64,000 nucleotides of DNA from assembly GCA_033439265.1 (NCBI GenBank), contig JAVTVX010000031.1, forward strand, positions 10,029,501 through 10,093,500, written 5' to 3'. The DNA is from Dillenia suffruticosa (taxonomy: Eukaryota; Streptophyta; Magnoliopsida; Dilleniales; Dilleniaceae). The notes under the pieces are model-generated. The model was not told where the DNA came from and searched no databases. It saw only the letters and a list, made by a program, of their open reading frames with translations. Below, one piece after another: positions 36,431 to 48,266 of the stretch (the stretch's first letter is position 1; each line of letters starts with the position of its first letter). Both the position numbers and the translations under genes were made by a program.

Positions 36431-37240
36431 TACTTTAATTTCATGACCCTAACTTAAAATCTATTAAAAGTTACAAACTAATTATATAATATATAATAAC
36501 ATATATATAATATATGTTATTACAAGTAAATAATATATTAATATATGTTATTACAACTGTATAATATATAATATATGTGATTATATTTATATTCGTAATA
36601 TATCTTTTTTGTAATATAGTAATTATTAACATTACATTTACATAGTAATAGAGTAAGAGTTACTATTATGCTACTATTTATTATTATTAGTATTAAGGTA
36701 ATGTACTATCACATATATAAGTAATATGTAATTAGTAATATTATTATTATATTGTTCTATTATTTACAACTACATCCATATATATTACTATAATATTATA
36801 TTATATTGTATATTATAATTATGTTGATGATATATATTATAATAGAGTAACAGTTACTATATTACTATATATATTGTAAGGATTACTATTATATTACTAC
36901 ATATATTGTAAGGGTTACTACTATATTACTACTATGTTATTACATATATGGTAAGGGTTACTACTATCTTACTATATATTAGAGTAATACATCGTTAACA
37001 TTACTATTACATATATATATATATATATATAATAAGTAATAATATGTGGATTATATTATTCTATTATATGATATTACAACCATATCACTTTCTATTACTA
37101 TAATATTATATTATGTTTAATATATTAAATTTATATTGTTAATATATAACGGTTACTATTATGTTACCATATATTTTATATACGAGTTTCTATTAAATTA
37201 CTATTAGGTTACTATTATGTTACAGTTATGTAAAGTCTAA
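36431..37240. repeat. AT-rich irregular repeat of TTACTATTATGTTACTAT-type words
   Basis: Many GTTACTA(T/C), GGGTTACTACTAT and ATATATAATA words recur with no clear fixed period. The words resemble those of the arrays at 26.7 and 43.7 kb (TAGTAAATGTTACTAT, GGTAACAATTACTA). It is followed at about 37,270-37,340 by a small GC patch with GCTGTGCCGGCCTGCCGTG. No gene is present. Confidence 0.6.
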
Positions 37241-37759
37241 TTAGTACACATTGTTCAAATTTTGTGACTGAAAATGCTGTGCCGGCCTGCCGTGTACAAA
37301 AAGGATGTGCAGCAGGAACAAGAAAATTGTGCAGCAGGCATGTGCAGGAGTTTGAAAATCAAACACCAATTGAATGGATAAGACAAAAGGAAGACAAATA
37401 AAGTTATGTTATTTCAAAGTTAGTCTGATAACTCTACTACAACTCTACCACAACTCTAATACAACCCATTAAATCCCATTAAATACTCACTCAACTACGA
37501 CCATTTATTGCTTATCAACCTAACTATTAATTGTCCTTACTCTTATTGTTGCCAGATTAATATTACACACAATCTCCAATCTCTCTCTCTCCAAGAACAC
37601 CATAAACCTGTGATCTTCTTCTTCTTCTTCCTCACACAAAATCATGAAGAAGCCCAAATCTGTTTCTCGGCTCTCCTCTTCTTCATCTTATTCTTCCTTT
37701 GCGAACCAAATAACACGTTGTTACTTTCCATTCCATTAGATATATCTCAAATCGCAGAT

Positions 37760-39315
37760 ATGGCGTTTTCTCGAAAGCGGAAAAGGGTTATCATTGAACG
37801 ACAAAATTACAACGGCAATTACTTTCCTTCGTTCAGAAAAAGCAAAAATTTTGACGAGCTATTTTCTGATAGAAAAGTCACTCATGGTCGTTTAATTGAT
37901 TGGAATTATTTAGATCAAATAGGTTTTCTACACGCAAGTTTTATCAAACATATATGTCCTTCTTGGCTTTTTCATCCAAATAAAAGGTTTATGAGCATGC
38001 CGTTCGAGTTTTTTATAATAATATAGAACAAATTCATGGTGAGCATGATATTGTTATTAATGGTAAAAATATGGCGTGTGCTTTTGGAAGTTATTTTGGT
38101 GGACAAAAAATATATGTTGATCCAACAATGATTTGCAATGAGGGAGGTATTCAATGGGTTGACTATGAAGAATGTGCCCGGTATTTGGAAACTAACATAT
38201 TGATGGATGCTCGAATAGTTTTTGATGATTACAATTTAGAAAGTTTTAGTACAAATGCTTCAGAATTAAATTTTCATGAAAAAATTCTTCACTTTTTAGT
38301 AGTACTTGTTTTGAAGCCCTGCGCAGGAAATTTTGCCTCTATTACTCGTAATGATTTCTGGTTGATGGCTCAAATTATTGAAAGAAAAAATCTAGGTTTG
38401 CATTTTTTGATTCCTCACTTTATGATAAGGAGCAACCGTTCTTCAAATAATTTGGCATATTGCAGCATGGTTAGGGGAATTTTAAAAAGTCAAGAAATAA
38501 ATTTAAGGAAAGAAGACCATGTACAATTAAGTATTACACATTCCATAAATGAGAGAATGATACGAAGAGCTTCTTGGATTATTGAAGATGGTTCTTGGAT
38601 TAATGTTAAAAGAAGAGATGCAAATTATAGGGTAGAAGCAAAGGCAGATGAGGCAGTAGTTGCAGAGCCAGAAAGTGGGAAGAAAACTGAGAATGATCGA
38701 TGGATTGAACTGATTGAATCTATTAATGGTCTCAAAGTAGGGTTCACAGATGTTGATAACAAATTTGGTGAAGTTCGGAAGGAAATGGAAGAAATTTGGG
38801 GAGAAATGGCAGAAGTTCGAAAGGAAATTGGTGAAATGAAACAGAGTTTTTGTCAGTACAAGCACCAAAATGACAAATTATAGGAACGAAATGAGGAACA
38901 GTTTAAACAATTTTTATTCGAGTTGACGCAAACGTGTAATGTTGTAAGGATAAATTCGAATTTTATTATGTCCTTAAGGGATTGGGTCATAACCATAGGC
39001 AGAGCTGAATGCTCTTCCTTTTCTACACCTTATCCTCAGTCTACTTCAACTGCTTATCCGTTTTTGATCCGACCATTTGGTTCTCCCCCGAGATCTTCAT
39101 TTCCTCCTGGGCATAATCCATTTCATAGTCCTGCATCTACATCTGTATCTACATCTACACCTGCTGTTGCCGCTCCATCCTCTACTGCTCCACCACCATC
39201 GTCTGCTCCATCTTCTCCTACTGCAGCTCCTACACCATGCTCATCCTCTTCTTCTGCTGCTGCAATTGGATCCTCTGCTGAAAGTCCATCCCCTTCTCAT
39301 CAATCGAAAAAATAA
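37760..39315 (+). pseudogene. Plant putative-transposon-protein-like gene with Pro/Ser-rich tail
   Basis: The start MAFSRKRKRVIIERQ is followed by a conserved N-terminal block (HGRLIDWNYLDQIGFLHASF), a central domain (38,050-38,650) with ACAFGSYFGGQKIYVDP, HEKILHFLVVLVLKP and NDFWLMAQIIERKNL, a charged coiled coil (about 38,690-38,880), and a Ser/Pro/Ala-rich tail ending in HQSKK at 39,315. The central part aligns with the fragment at 2-587. The family is plant-specific, frequently annotated as putative plant transposon protein, and of unknown biochemical role. It lies between the Ulp1-like gene and the transposase pseudogene. The copy is broken (about two breaks). Confidence 0.65.
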
Positions 39316-39507
39316 GGATCCAGAGTTAAATTTACATAATTTTCACTTTATTAATTTGTATTTATTTATAAATTTAGGTTTTTAATTTGTTTTTTGATTG
39401 AATATGTAGTGATCAAGATGTATCAAAGTATGGATGTATGTCTGTACTTTCCAGCTTTTTTCATTTGTAATTAAATATAATTCTATATTCTATGATTTAA
39501 TTAATTA

Positions 39508-39690
39508 ATCCTCCCGGCTCCAACTTCCTTGTGTCGTCGGTTCATGCCTTATGCCGCACCACTCTGCCCATGCATCACCTGGTTGTGCCGGCAGTTCATG
39601 CCTCATGCCGCACCACTCTGTCCAACCATCACCTGCTTGTGCTGGCGGTTCATGCCTCATTCCGCACCGCCCCACCCCACCCCGCACGTA
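39508..39690. repeat. GC-rich tandem repeat, 54-bp unit, about three copies
   Basis: CCGCACCACTCTG recurs 54 bp apart, each with a GGTTCATGCCTCATG-type block and a TTGTGCCGGC-type word. Because 54 is a multiple of three, an 18-residue repeat appears on the minus strand, but there is no sign that it is a gene. It is surrounded by very AT-rich sequence. Confidence 0.75.
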
Positions 39691-40140
39691 AATTAAATTA
39701 ATAACATTATTAATTTAATTAACAAAATAATAATATTATTATTTTGATATTATATGATATAATGATATGAAATATATAATTGCGTTAAAAATTTTATTAT
39801 ATACAATTTGTATTTAAATTTAATTATTAATTACTGACTTATTTCCCTTTTATTATTATATTACTATGAGTAACTAATTTTATATCAAAACAAATTAACA
39901 CAATTCTCCCGCTTCCCTCTCCTCTCTTTTCATCTTTGGTGCCATTTATTGGTGCCAAATAAAGAGGCGCCAAAAGTTTCGCGCTATTACTATTACGTAT
40001 TAGTTTTGTTCCATATTTAGAATTTACCACCGTCAAAAAATATTATCTATTAATTAATCTCGCTCCTTCCGCCATTCTCTCTTAATTTCATTTGCTTTTC
40101 TCATCTCATATTTCATTTATTTCACCGTTTTATTTTTGCA
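39691..40140. other. AT-rich leader region of the transposase pseudogene
   Basis: It contains AT-rich sequence, a small TGGTGCCATTTATTGGTGCC direct repeat, two E2F-type sites (listed separately) and a CT-rich stretch just before the transposase start at 40,141. Confidence 0.45.
39967..39984. promoter_or_regulatory. Pair of E2F-type sites upstream of the transposase start
   Basis: GCGCCAAA (39,967-39,974) and TTTCGCGC (39,977-39,984) both match the E2F consensus TTTSSCGC exactly, in opposite orientation, about 160 bp before the transposase start. Sequence match is direct. Binding and S-phase expression are inference. Confidence 0.4.
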
Positions 40141-43100
40141 ATGGATAAGAGATGGATGTATTGTAAATCAAGGGCATGTGATGAATATATTAGTGGAGTT
40201 AATACATTTCTTGAATTAGCATTTGCGAATATTAAATCTGTCGATGGGAAGCTATCATGTCCTTGTGTGAAATGTTTCAACACTTTCAGATTTCCTACAC
40301 ATATCATTTTCAATCACTTGTTACATTATGGTTTTCAACGGGATTATGATAACTGGATATATCATGGGGAGGGTAAGGAAAATTCTACACTTCAAACCTC
40401 TCATACATCTTATTCATCCACCTTAGATGATAAGATTTTTTTTACCATGATATGTTCGGTATATTACGTGATAAATTCACACATTTACCACCCCAACCAA
40501 CCTCACACCCATCCCAACCAACCTCTTATCCATCTAAGGTCAATGAATCAACTTTAACCTCAACTTCAACATTACTTTCAACTTCAGATAAATTTATTGA
40601 ATTACTTGAGAAAGCCTAAAAACCAATATATCTAAATTCCAAATATACCATGCTGGCAACTATCGTGCACTTATATCATTTAAAGTGTTTATGTGGGTGA
40701 ACCAATAAATCTTTTTCATTACTCTTAGAGTTTTTAGCAGAATTGTTATCTCATAAAAACATATTGCCAAATAGTTACCCTCAAGTAAAAAAGACAATTT
40801 CAGCTTTAGGGTTGAAATTTGAGAAAATACATACTTGTTCTAATTATTGTATGTTGTACTGGAGACATAGAGCTAAAGATGATGCATGTTATGTCTGTGG
40901 TGTTTCCAGATAGAAACCAAATGGAGATGGAAAAAAAAATCTGTCAAAATATTGAAATGATTTCCCTTGATTCCTAGATTGCAAAGACTATTTTCATGTG
41001 TTCAAACTGTTTCTTTGATGAGATGGCATCATAATTAGAGAACGAAAGATGGACTCTTAAGACATCTAGCTGATGCTCTTGCATGGAAAGAGTTTGATAC
41101 CCTATACCCTAATTTTTCTTCTGATACGAGAAATATTCGATTAGGGTTAGCTGCGGATGGGTTTAATCCATTTAAAACAATGAATGTTGCACATAACACT
41201 TGGCCACTAATCATCATATCATATAATCTCCCTCCTTGGTTGTGCATGAAGTCTACAAACTTTATACTGACATTATTTATTCCTGGTCCTACAAGTTCTG
41301 GTGATAAGATTGATGTGTATATGCAATCATTGGTGGAAAAACTTAAAGAATTATGGAATGCAGGAGTAGATACATATGATTCTTCAGTCGGTGAAAGGTT
41401 TAAAATGTATGCATCACTCTTATGGACTATTAATGACTTTCGTGCATATGCTAATCTATTTGCATGGAGCACTAAAGGTTGATTTACATGTCTCGTATGT
41501 GGATTCTCGGTGGTTAAGTCATGGCCGTAAGTTTTGTTATATGGGACATCGGAGATGGTTAGACTCAACTCATCCATTAAGGTATGATAAATTTTCTTTC
41601 GATGGGACCGAGGAATGTAGAGTTGCTCCCAAACAATGGACATGAGCTGATGTCTTGCAAGAATTCCATGAGATTGACTTAATAAGTCCGAATGATATGC
41701 ATGGATGGAAAAAAAAAGAGCATATTGTTTCATTTGCCATATTGGGAACATATTTTAATTAGACCTAATATTGACATGATGCGTACGGAGAAAATTTGTT
41801 TTGATGCAATTGTTGGTACAATTCTGGGGTAAGAAGGGAAGTCTAAGGATAATTATAAGAGTCGACTTGATCTTGAAGATATGGGGATAAGAAAATATCT
41901 ATATCTACATACATCAAACTCTTCAAATATATTTATACCTAAAACATGTTACCAAATGACGCTGCAAGAAAAAGATGCTTTTCTCAAGGTTTTGAAGGAT
42001 GTAAAACTTCCTGACGAGTACTCTACTAACATCTCCAGATGTGTTCATTTGAAACAGCGGAAGTTAATAAGATTAAAAAGTTATGACTGCCATATTTTAA
42101 TGCAAGAGTTTATTCCCATAGCAATTCGGGGATCGTTGCCTCACAGTGTAAGCTCTGTTATCATTAAAATATGTAGCATTTTTAAATATCTCTGCTCTAG
42201 GGTCCTTGACCTACAAGAACTTGAGGATCTGGAGGGATTAGTTCCAAAAATTTTGTGTGAGCTTGAAAAGATTTTTCCGCCATCATTTTTTACTAGTATG
42301 ATACACTTAATCGTGCACTTATCAACAGAAGCAAGGATCGGTGGACCAGTCACATATAGATGGATGTATTCAGTTGAAAGGTTTTTATTATCCTCATAAT
42401 TTATTTATTTCCATAACTTATTTATTTAATAATGATGCTCATTTAATTTAGGTTAACTTATTTCAATATATATCCATGTAGATATTTGCTTCAACTGAAA
42501 TCTCATGTTCGTAATAGAGCACGACCCGAATGATTCATCGCCAAAGGGTATATAGTAAATGAGTGCCTGTTGTTTTGTTCGAGATATTTAGACAGAATTG
42601 AGACAAGGTTTAATCGTGTATTGCGAAATGATGACAACCAGATTATATATGGAGAAGATGAGTCCACTTTTATGACTATTGGAAGACCTTTGGGACTAAG
42701 AACACATAGATCTACTAAAAGATGAAAAAAGAGGATATCTCGAATTCGTCTGGATGAGAAATCATTGGAAGAATGCTATAGATATATACTATTTAATAGT
42801 GACTCACTTGCCTCCTTTAAACTGTAAGTTTACATTCTCATATATATTTTTTTAAAATATTAAACTGTGATTTAATATCATGTGTTCATGATTAGGGAAC
42901 ATATACAATATTTTCGAAAAATAAATCATGAAAAAAAGTTAAATACTTTTCAAATTGACAAACTTCACAGTAAAAATTTCAATAGCTGGTTTTTTCATCG
43001 TGTAAGTATACTGATATTTAATCTTTTAAATATATATCCTGGGTTAATTTTCTTCTTTATTGTTTTTTAATGATTTCTTCTTTCAGGTTACGAATTCAAA

Positions 43101-43730
43101 AAACACCACAAAGATTAGAGATGAAGTTAAATGGATCGCTCGTGGACCACATCCATTCGTTAGAAATTACAATGGCTATATAATCAATGGATATCGATTC
43201 CATATAAATGATCATGAGAAATGCCTTCAAACTCAGAATTCTGGAGTTATAGTAGCAGTGGATGATATTACTTATGCAACTATGAGCGACAAAGCACCGA
43301 TAGGTAAAGTTAATTATTATGGAATATTACGGCAAATCATTGAAGTAAACTATAATGGAATGTATCCTTTTCTTTTATTTTTGTGTGATTGATTTACAAC
43401 GGGGATGTAAGAAGGACGAATTTGGTTTAACATTTGTGAATTTCTCCTATCTCAATTATACGGGTGTTGATTTGCTGGATGATCCTTATGTCTTGGCATC
43501 CCATGTCTTGGCATCCCAAGCAAGGAAGATATTTTATGTAGCTGACGAAAGACATAAAGGATGGTTTGTTGTAAAATATGTGAAAGTTAGAGATATATTT
43601 GATATGGGTGATGCATTGATCAATCAACATATGAATTCAAAAAGTAACCCCTGAACTCAAGTGTGGGTTCGAACTAATGTAGATGAAGATGAAGAAAATG
43701 TATCAACAGAAATGAATGATGGTAACAAGT
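40141..43730 (+). pseudogene. CACTA (En/Spm) TNP2-type transposase
   Basis: This catalyses cut-and-paste movement of CACTA elements in the nucleus. Visible in order: an N-terminal transposase-associated domain (40,141-40,380; MDKRWMYCKSRACDEYISGV, with CPCVKC and GFQRDYDNWIYHGE), the TNP2 zinc-motif block (about 40,790-40,930; KFEKIHTCSNYCMLYWRH, CYVCGVSRWK) and the TNP2 core (about 41,145-41,640; ADGFNPFKTMNVAHNTWPL, YNLPPWLCMKSTNFILTL). After these come a DUF4218-like segment (41,881-42,400; HLSTEARIGGPVTYRWMYS) and a DUF4216-like segment with an intron before it (43,087-43,650; DEVKWIARGPHP, FYVADERHKGWFVV). Between and within these blocks the frame is broken repeatedly (at least six shifts or stops), so no full protein is made. 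It is the main evidence that the surrounding repeats belong to a CACTA element. Confidence 0.9.
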
Positions 43731-44900
43731 GATAAGAAGTAGTAATAATAACTACTTGCTCTTCCTACAAATGTTAACAAATGGTAAGATTTATTTTTAT
43801 TCTCTATCAATATCCTTGGTAAAATGTGATCTATAACAAATAACAAATATAAACTCCATGTGTACTTTTATTATAGTATAATAAAAATTAAAATGGTAAC
43901 TTTTATTTTGTATGCACATGATAACAAGTGATAACTAACAAAAAACAAATAGTAGCAAGTAGTAAGAATCACTATTTCCTCTTCGTACAAATGGTAACAA
44001 ATGATAACAATTACTTTAATCCCGGTAACAATAATTTTTTTTCTGGTAACAATGATAATAAGTGATAACAAGTGATTTTACTCCAATATAACAAGTGGTA
44101 AGACAATAATTATATAAATATAATATAATATAATATCATAACAATGGAAACATCGGTAACAAGTGGGTCACGTAGTACTAAGTAGTAAGAATTACTATTT
44201 TCTCTTCGTACATATGGTAACGATTACTTTAATTCCGGTAACAATGATTTTTATTATGATAACAATGATAATAAGTGGTAACAAGTAATCTTGATCCAAT
44301 ATAACAAGTAATAATACAATAATTATATAAATTTTATATAATAGAATATCGAAACAATAGTAACAATTGGTAACAAGCGGGTCGCGTGGTAACAAGTGGT
44401 AACAATTACTACTTCCTCTTCGTACAAATGGTAACAAACTGTAACAATTACTTTAATTCTGCTAACAATGATTTTTATTGTGGTAACAAGTGATATTGAT
44501 CCAATATAATAAGTGGTAAGACAATAATTATATAAATTTTGTATAATATAATATTATAACAATGGTAACAATTGGTAACAAGAAGGTCGCGTAGTAATCA
44601 GTGGTAACAATTACTATTTCCTCTTCGTACAAATGGTAACAATTACTTTAATTATGGTAACAATAATTTTTATTGTGGAAATAATGATAATAAGTGTTAA
44701 CAAGTAATTTTGATCAAATATAAATGTAATGAGTGGTAAGACAATAATTATATAAATTTTGTATAATAGAATATCTTAACAATGGTAACAATTGAACAAG
44801 CGGGTCGCGTGGTAACAAGTGATAAGAATGACTACTTTCTCTTCATACAAATGATAATAAATAGTAACAAATATGGTAACAAATATTTTTTAAAACTGAA
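43730..44900. repeat. Tandem array, unit about 205-223 bp, five to six copies (GGTAACAA motif)
   Basis: The anchor CTCTTCGTACAAATGG recurs with its CTTC at 43,761, 43,981, 44,204, 44,418, 44,623 and 44,841, giving periods of 220, 223, 214, 205 and 218 bp. Every unit has many GGTAACAA words, a GCGGGTCGCGTGGTAACAAG-like block and an AATTATATAAATTTTGTATA block. It lies just downstream of the transposase pseudogene. Confidence 0.9.
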
Positions 44901-46000
44901 ATTTATATAAATAAAGAAAATAATGCTAATGAAAGTATGTAATATTAAAAATTACATACGTAACAATAAAATAACACATATCAAATACTACTCCAAGAGT
45001 ATTCACTATTCCAAACTATAACCATATGGTAAAAATTTTAAAAATCCCGTTAAAAATTCAAGCCTCCCAATAAATTTGAAATGAGGGAAAAAAACACGCG
45101 AATAGATTTTCAACATTTTCCGCGACTTCGCTTGAAACATAATTAGTATTTGAATAAGAATGGCGGTATAATACAAGCGCGCCAAGCATAAATATATTGT
45201 TTGCCCAATATAATATAACTATAAATTATATTATTTCATAATATACATTTATAAAATATAAATTATATTGTTTCATAATATAAATTTATAAATTTATTAT
45301 AATTATGATTATCAAAATTATTTGATTAACATTATATTACTATAATTTAATATTATTATTCTGTACAACTTAATTAGTTATCAATATTAATATTATTAAA
45401 TAATACTATTTACTAGTTTTAATAATCATGTTCTATTACTAATATCAAATAATTATTAAATTTAATTATTGTTATTAAGATAGGGTAACATTTTATATAA
45501 AGTACTAGTATATATACTCATAATATTTTTATGGTAGCTTCTTTAATTTATATTATTATTTTCAATTAAATTATTACTAATTTAAATAATTTCGATAATA
45601 TTATGGATTGTAAAGTTTGCTATCATATATTTTGATTTCAATTTCTTACCTTTCTAAATAAAATAATATTAAAAATAATTATCAAATTCCTTAATTATAA
45701 AATTTAAAATATAAATTAGACATTAACGTATCTAATTTATATTATTAATTTAAATAACTCATACTCATACATCATATGCAATCCATCCAAACCACATTAT
45801 TCGTAAAATTTAAATTATAAATTAAGTATCAAATGTTATTATTTTAAATAATATTATCATATAAAATTATGTAAATAATGTAGTAATAATGACTTTTTAT
45901 AATATATGATTTTTTTCAAAATTATATATTCATAAAAAATATAATAAATGTATTATGACACTATATTATTATTTTAATATAATTATTATTTTAAATTACG
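44901..46000. other. AT-rich spacer, no gene seen
   Basis: This is AT-rich. A near E2F-type word, GCGCGCCAAGC, lies at about 45,177-45,187. No coding frame is present. Confidence 0.45.
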
Positions 46001-46296
46001 CTGTCCGGTTGAGCCGCAGGTTGTGCCGCGATAGCATTTGTGTGCGGTAGCTCAGCCAGCGATTGTGCCATCCAGGCATTTTCATGCGCTTTTGCCTGGG
46101 CGACTCTGCCGACGGTTATGCCGCGTAGAAATTCGCCTAGTATTATTTTGCCCGGTTGAGCAGTAGGTTATGCCGCGACGGCATTTGCAGGCGGGCGGCT
46201 CAACCAGCGGTTGTGCCGTCTAGGCATTTCCGCGCGCTTTTGCCGGGACGGCTCTGCAGGTAGTTGTGCAGCGCAAACATTCGCCCAAGATCTAGT
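46001..46296. repeat. GC-rich tandem dimer, 147-bp unit
   Basis: CCGGTTGAG starts at 46,005 and again at 46,152. Both units continue with GCAGGTT(G/A)TGCCGCGA, a CAGCGGTTGTGCC-like block, CGCGCTTTTGCC and a final ATTCGCC. Sub-blocks within a unit are also related to each other. It is a sharp GC island flanked by AT-rich sequence and by TAGTAATATTTACTACT words. Confidence 0.75.
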
Positions 46297-46756
46297 AATA
46301 TGGTAGTAATATTTACTACTACTTCATGGAGTCATAGTAATATGGTAGTAATATTTACTATTATTTCACGGAGTCATATAGGTAAAAATCAAAACTTCTC
46401 TTTTAATTGCTCAAACTAAAAACGACAGATAAATAACAAAAAATTAAAAAACTAAAATATGAAAAATGGGGTAAAATGACAGGTGTATTTCGTGCTAAAC
46501 AAATTATATATAAGATAAACCAAAATTTATTTGGCACTAAATAAAATATATATATCACAAACTCTTCTTCATACCACAAACTCTTCTTCCCTTCACAAAC
46601 TTTTCTTCCCTCCACAAATATTGAAACTTCTCATTTCCTTCAAAAACTCTTCTCCCTCACATCTCTCAAAATTTCTAACTCAAACAAAATCTCATTCCAT
46701 CAAATATTTTCAACCAAAATTTTTTCGCAAAAAATATGAAACGAAATAAATGAAAA

Positions 46757-48223
46757 ATGACTATTGTAGCTAAAGACAAAGAATCAGAACCATCCGAAAA
46801 ACAAGTTGACTCTGAAGAAACCCAATTATTCGAAGATGATATCCCAGATTTGGTTTTGTTTATGTTTATATTACATTTCATTTTTATAATATATTTGTAT
46901 GTAATTACTATATTATCTATTTATTTTTTCATTTCATTTGCACTAGTTCTCAAGAGAAAATGTATGGGCCCAACCCGCTATCAAGATATCTGAGATTTAG
47001 AAAAAGGGAAACGTATGCGGGTTGAAATGAATGATTTGAATCAACCAATAGGAATCGAAAGTACGATCTTCACCAGATTCCTTGGCTCCATAGTCAGGGT
47101 ATATTCCATTGCTCCAATAAATTATACAAGTTGGCGTGACATGCCGACCGAGTATAAAGAGGATATATGAAAAATTGTAGAGGTATCTACGTCAACTACT
47201 CAATCGAATCATGCCATACATGAAAATTAAGATATCTAATTTTTTATTCTTATATTGTAGTCAAAGATTACCTTCAACCCACTCAGAAATGATACCAAGA
47301 AATGGGTTCTTGCAAATTTATCAGACAAATGGAAGAGTTTTAAAAATTCTCTCAAATCAAATGATTCGATGATTTACTCGGAATGGATGAAAATATAAAG
47401 AGAATGGAGGATGAGAGAGTTGATCCGAATCCATACAAGGATCTTGTTGTATTATGGTTGGGTGATAAAGGAAAGGTAGAAGTTTATTACTTTTACTTTT
47501 TTCTTTGGGGATTTTAATTGTAATCTTATACTTTTTCCTGTTTAGGAAATGAATAGAAAAAATTCAGAATATCGTGCAAAGTAGCGATCGGCATTGTTTA
47601 GGATCTAAGTCCTTTGCCAAATTCATATATGAGAAGGTATAAACAATGCATATCTTATTTTATTTGAAATTAATTTTTATTACATCATAATACAAACTAA
47701 ATCATTTTATCAAACAACACAATCTGTGACATAATCTTGTCGAGCTAAACTTTATATTACAAGTAGAACTCGATCAGATGAGAGTTTAGTTTCTACAAAA
47801 GTATCAGAACTTGTGGTATATGATTGATTGTTTCTATGTATTCTCAATTCATATGTTTATGAACATTCACCTTTAATTCATTTTACACAGGAAATGATGA
47901 AGAGTGGAATGGATACTGAGAGTGAAGCACAAAATTCAAATTTTTCTTGGAGAACTGATATCGTATCCAAAGTTAAAGGGCCTGATTCTAGGGGAAAAAT
48001 CAGATGTGTTGGTAAAGTTACAATTCCATCACAACGACAGCATTCAAGCAAACCTCAGAACAAACATATGATTGTTATGATGGAACGATTAATGAAACAA
48101 AATCAGAATCTTACTAGTCTGGTGAGCAATGTTATTATGCATGTTACTATGCATGTTGGAAGTGGACAACGAGATGAATTATTGAACTTCCTTAATGAAG
48201 CGAGACTCATTGCTAGTGTTAAG
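46757..48223 (+). pseudogene. Transposase_24 (TNPA-like, Ptta/En/Spm) gene of the CACTA element
   Basis: The second CACTA protein is usually a DNA-binding factor for subterminal repeats. The first exon starts MTIVAKDKESEPSEKQ (46,757). A later exon carries RKCMGPTRYQDI and NDLNQPIGIESTIFTRFLGS (about 46,945-47,110). A further one has NPLRNDTKKWVLANLSDKWK (about 47,270-47,400). The best preserved exon is 47,891-48,223 (splice acceptor ACACAG, donor AAG/GTACAA), with KGPDSRGKIRCVGKVTIPSQ and a C-terminal MMERLMKQNQNLTSLVSN coiled coil. Several in-frame stops (for example after YQDI and after KEDI) break it. A Tekay-like retrotransposon lies about 43 bp past the last donor, so the 3' part of the gene, if retained, lies beyond the window. 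Confidence 0.75.
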
Positions 48224-48266
48224 GTACAAATATCATTTCTTTACTTCTTACCATAATCTAACTGCT

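Noticed and set aside
39077-39385. Leu/His-rich 102-codon frame
   Set aside because: It is a shifted-frame shadow of the Pro/Ser-rich tail of the putative-transposon-protein gene.
39505-39687. Minus-strand frame with an 18-residue repeat
   Set aside because: The periodicity comes from the 54-bp DNA repeat. There is no promoter, domain or homologue I recognise.
43730-44900. Possible CRISPR-like array
   Set aside because: Units are 205-223 bp, AT-rich and similar over their whole length, with no short repeat plus unique spacer pattern, in a plant nuclear context.
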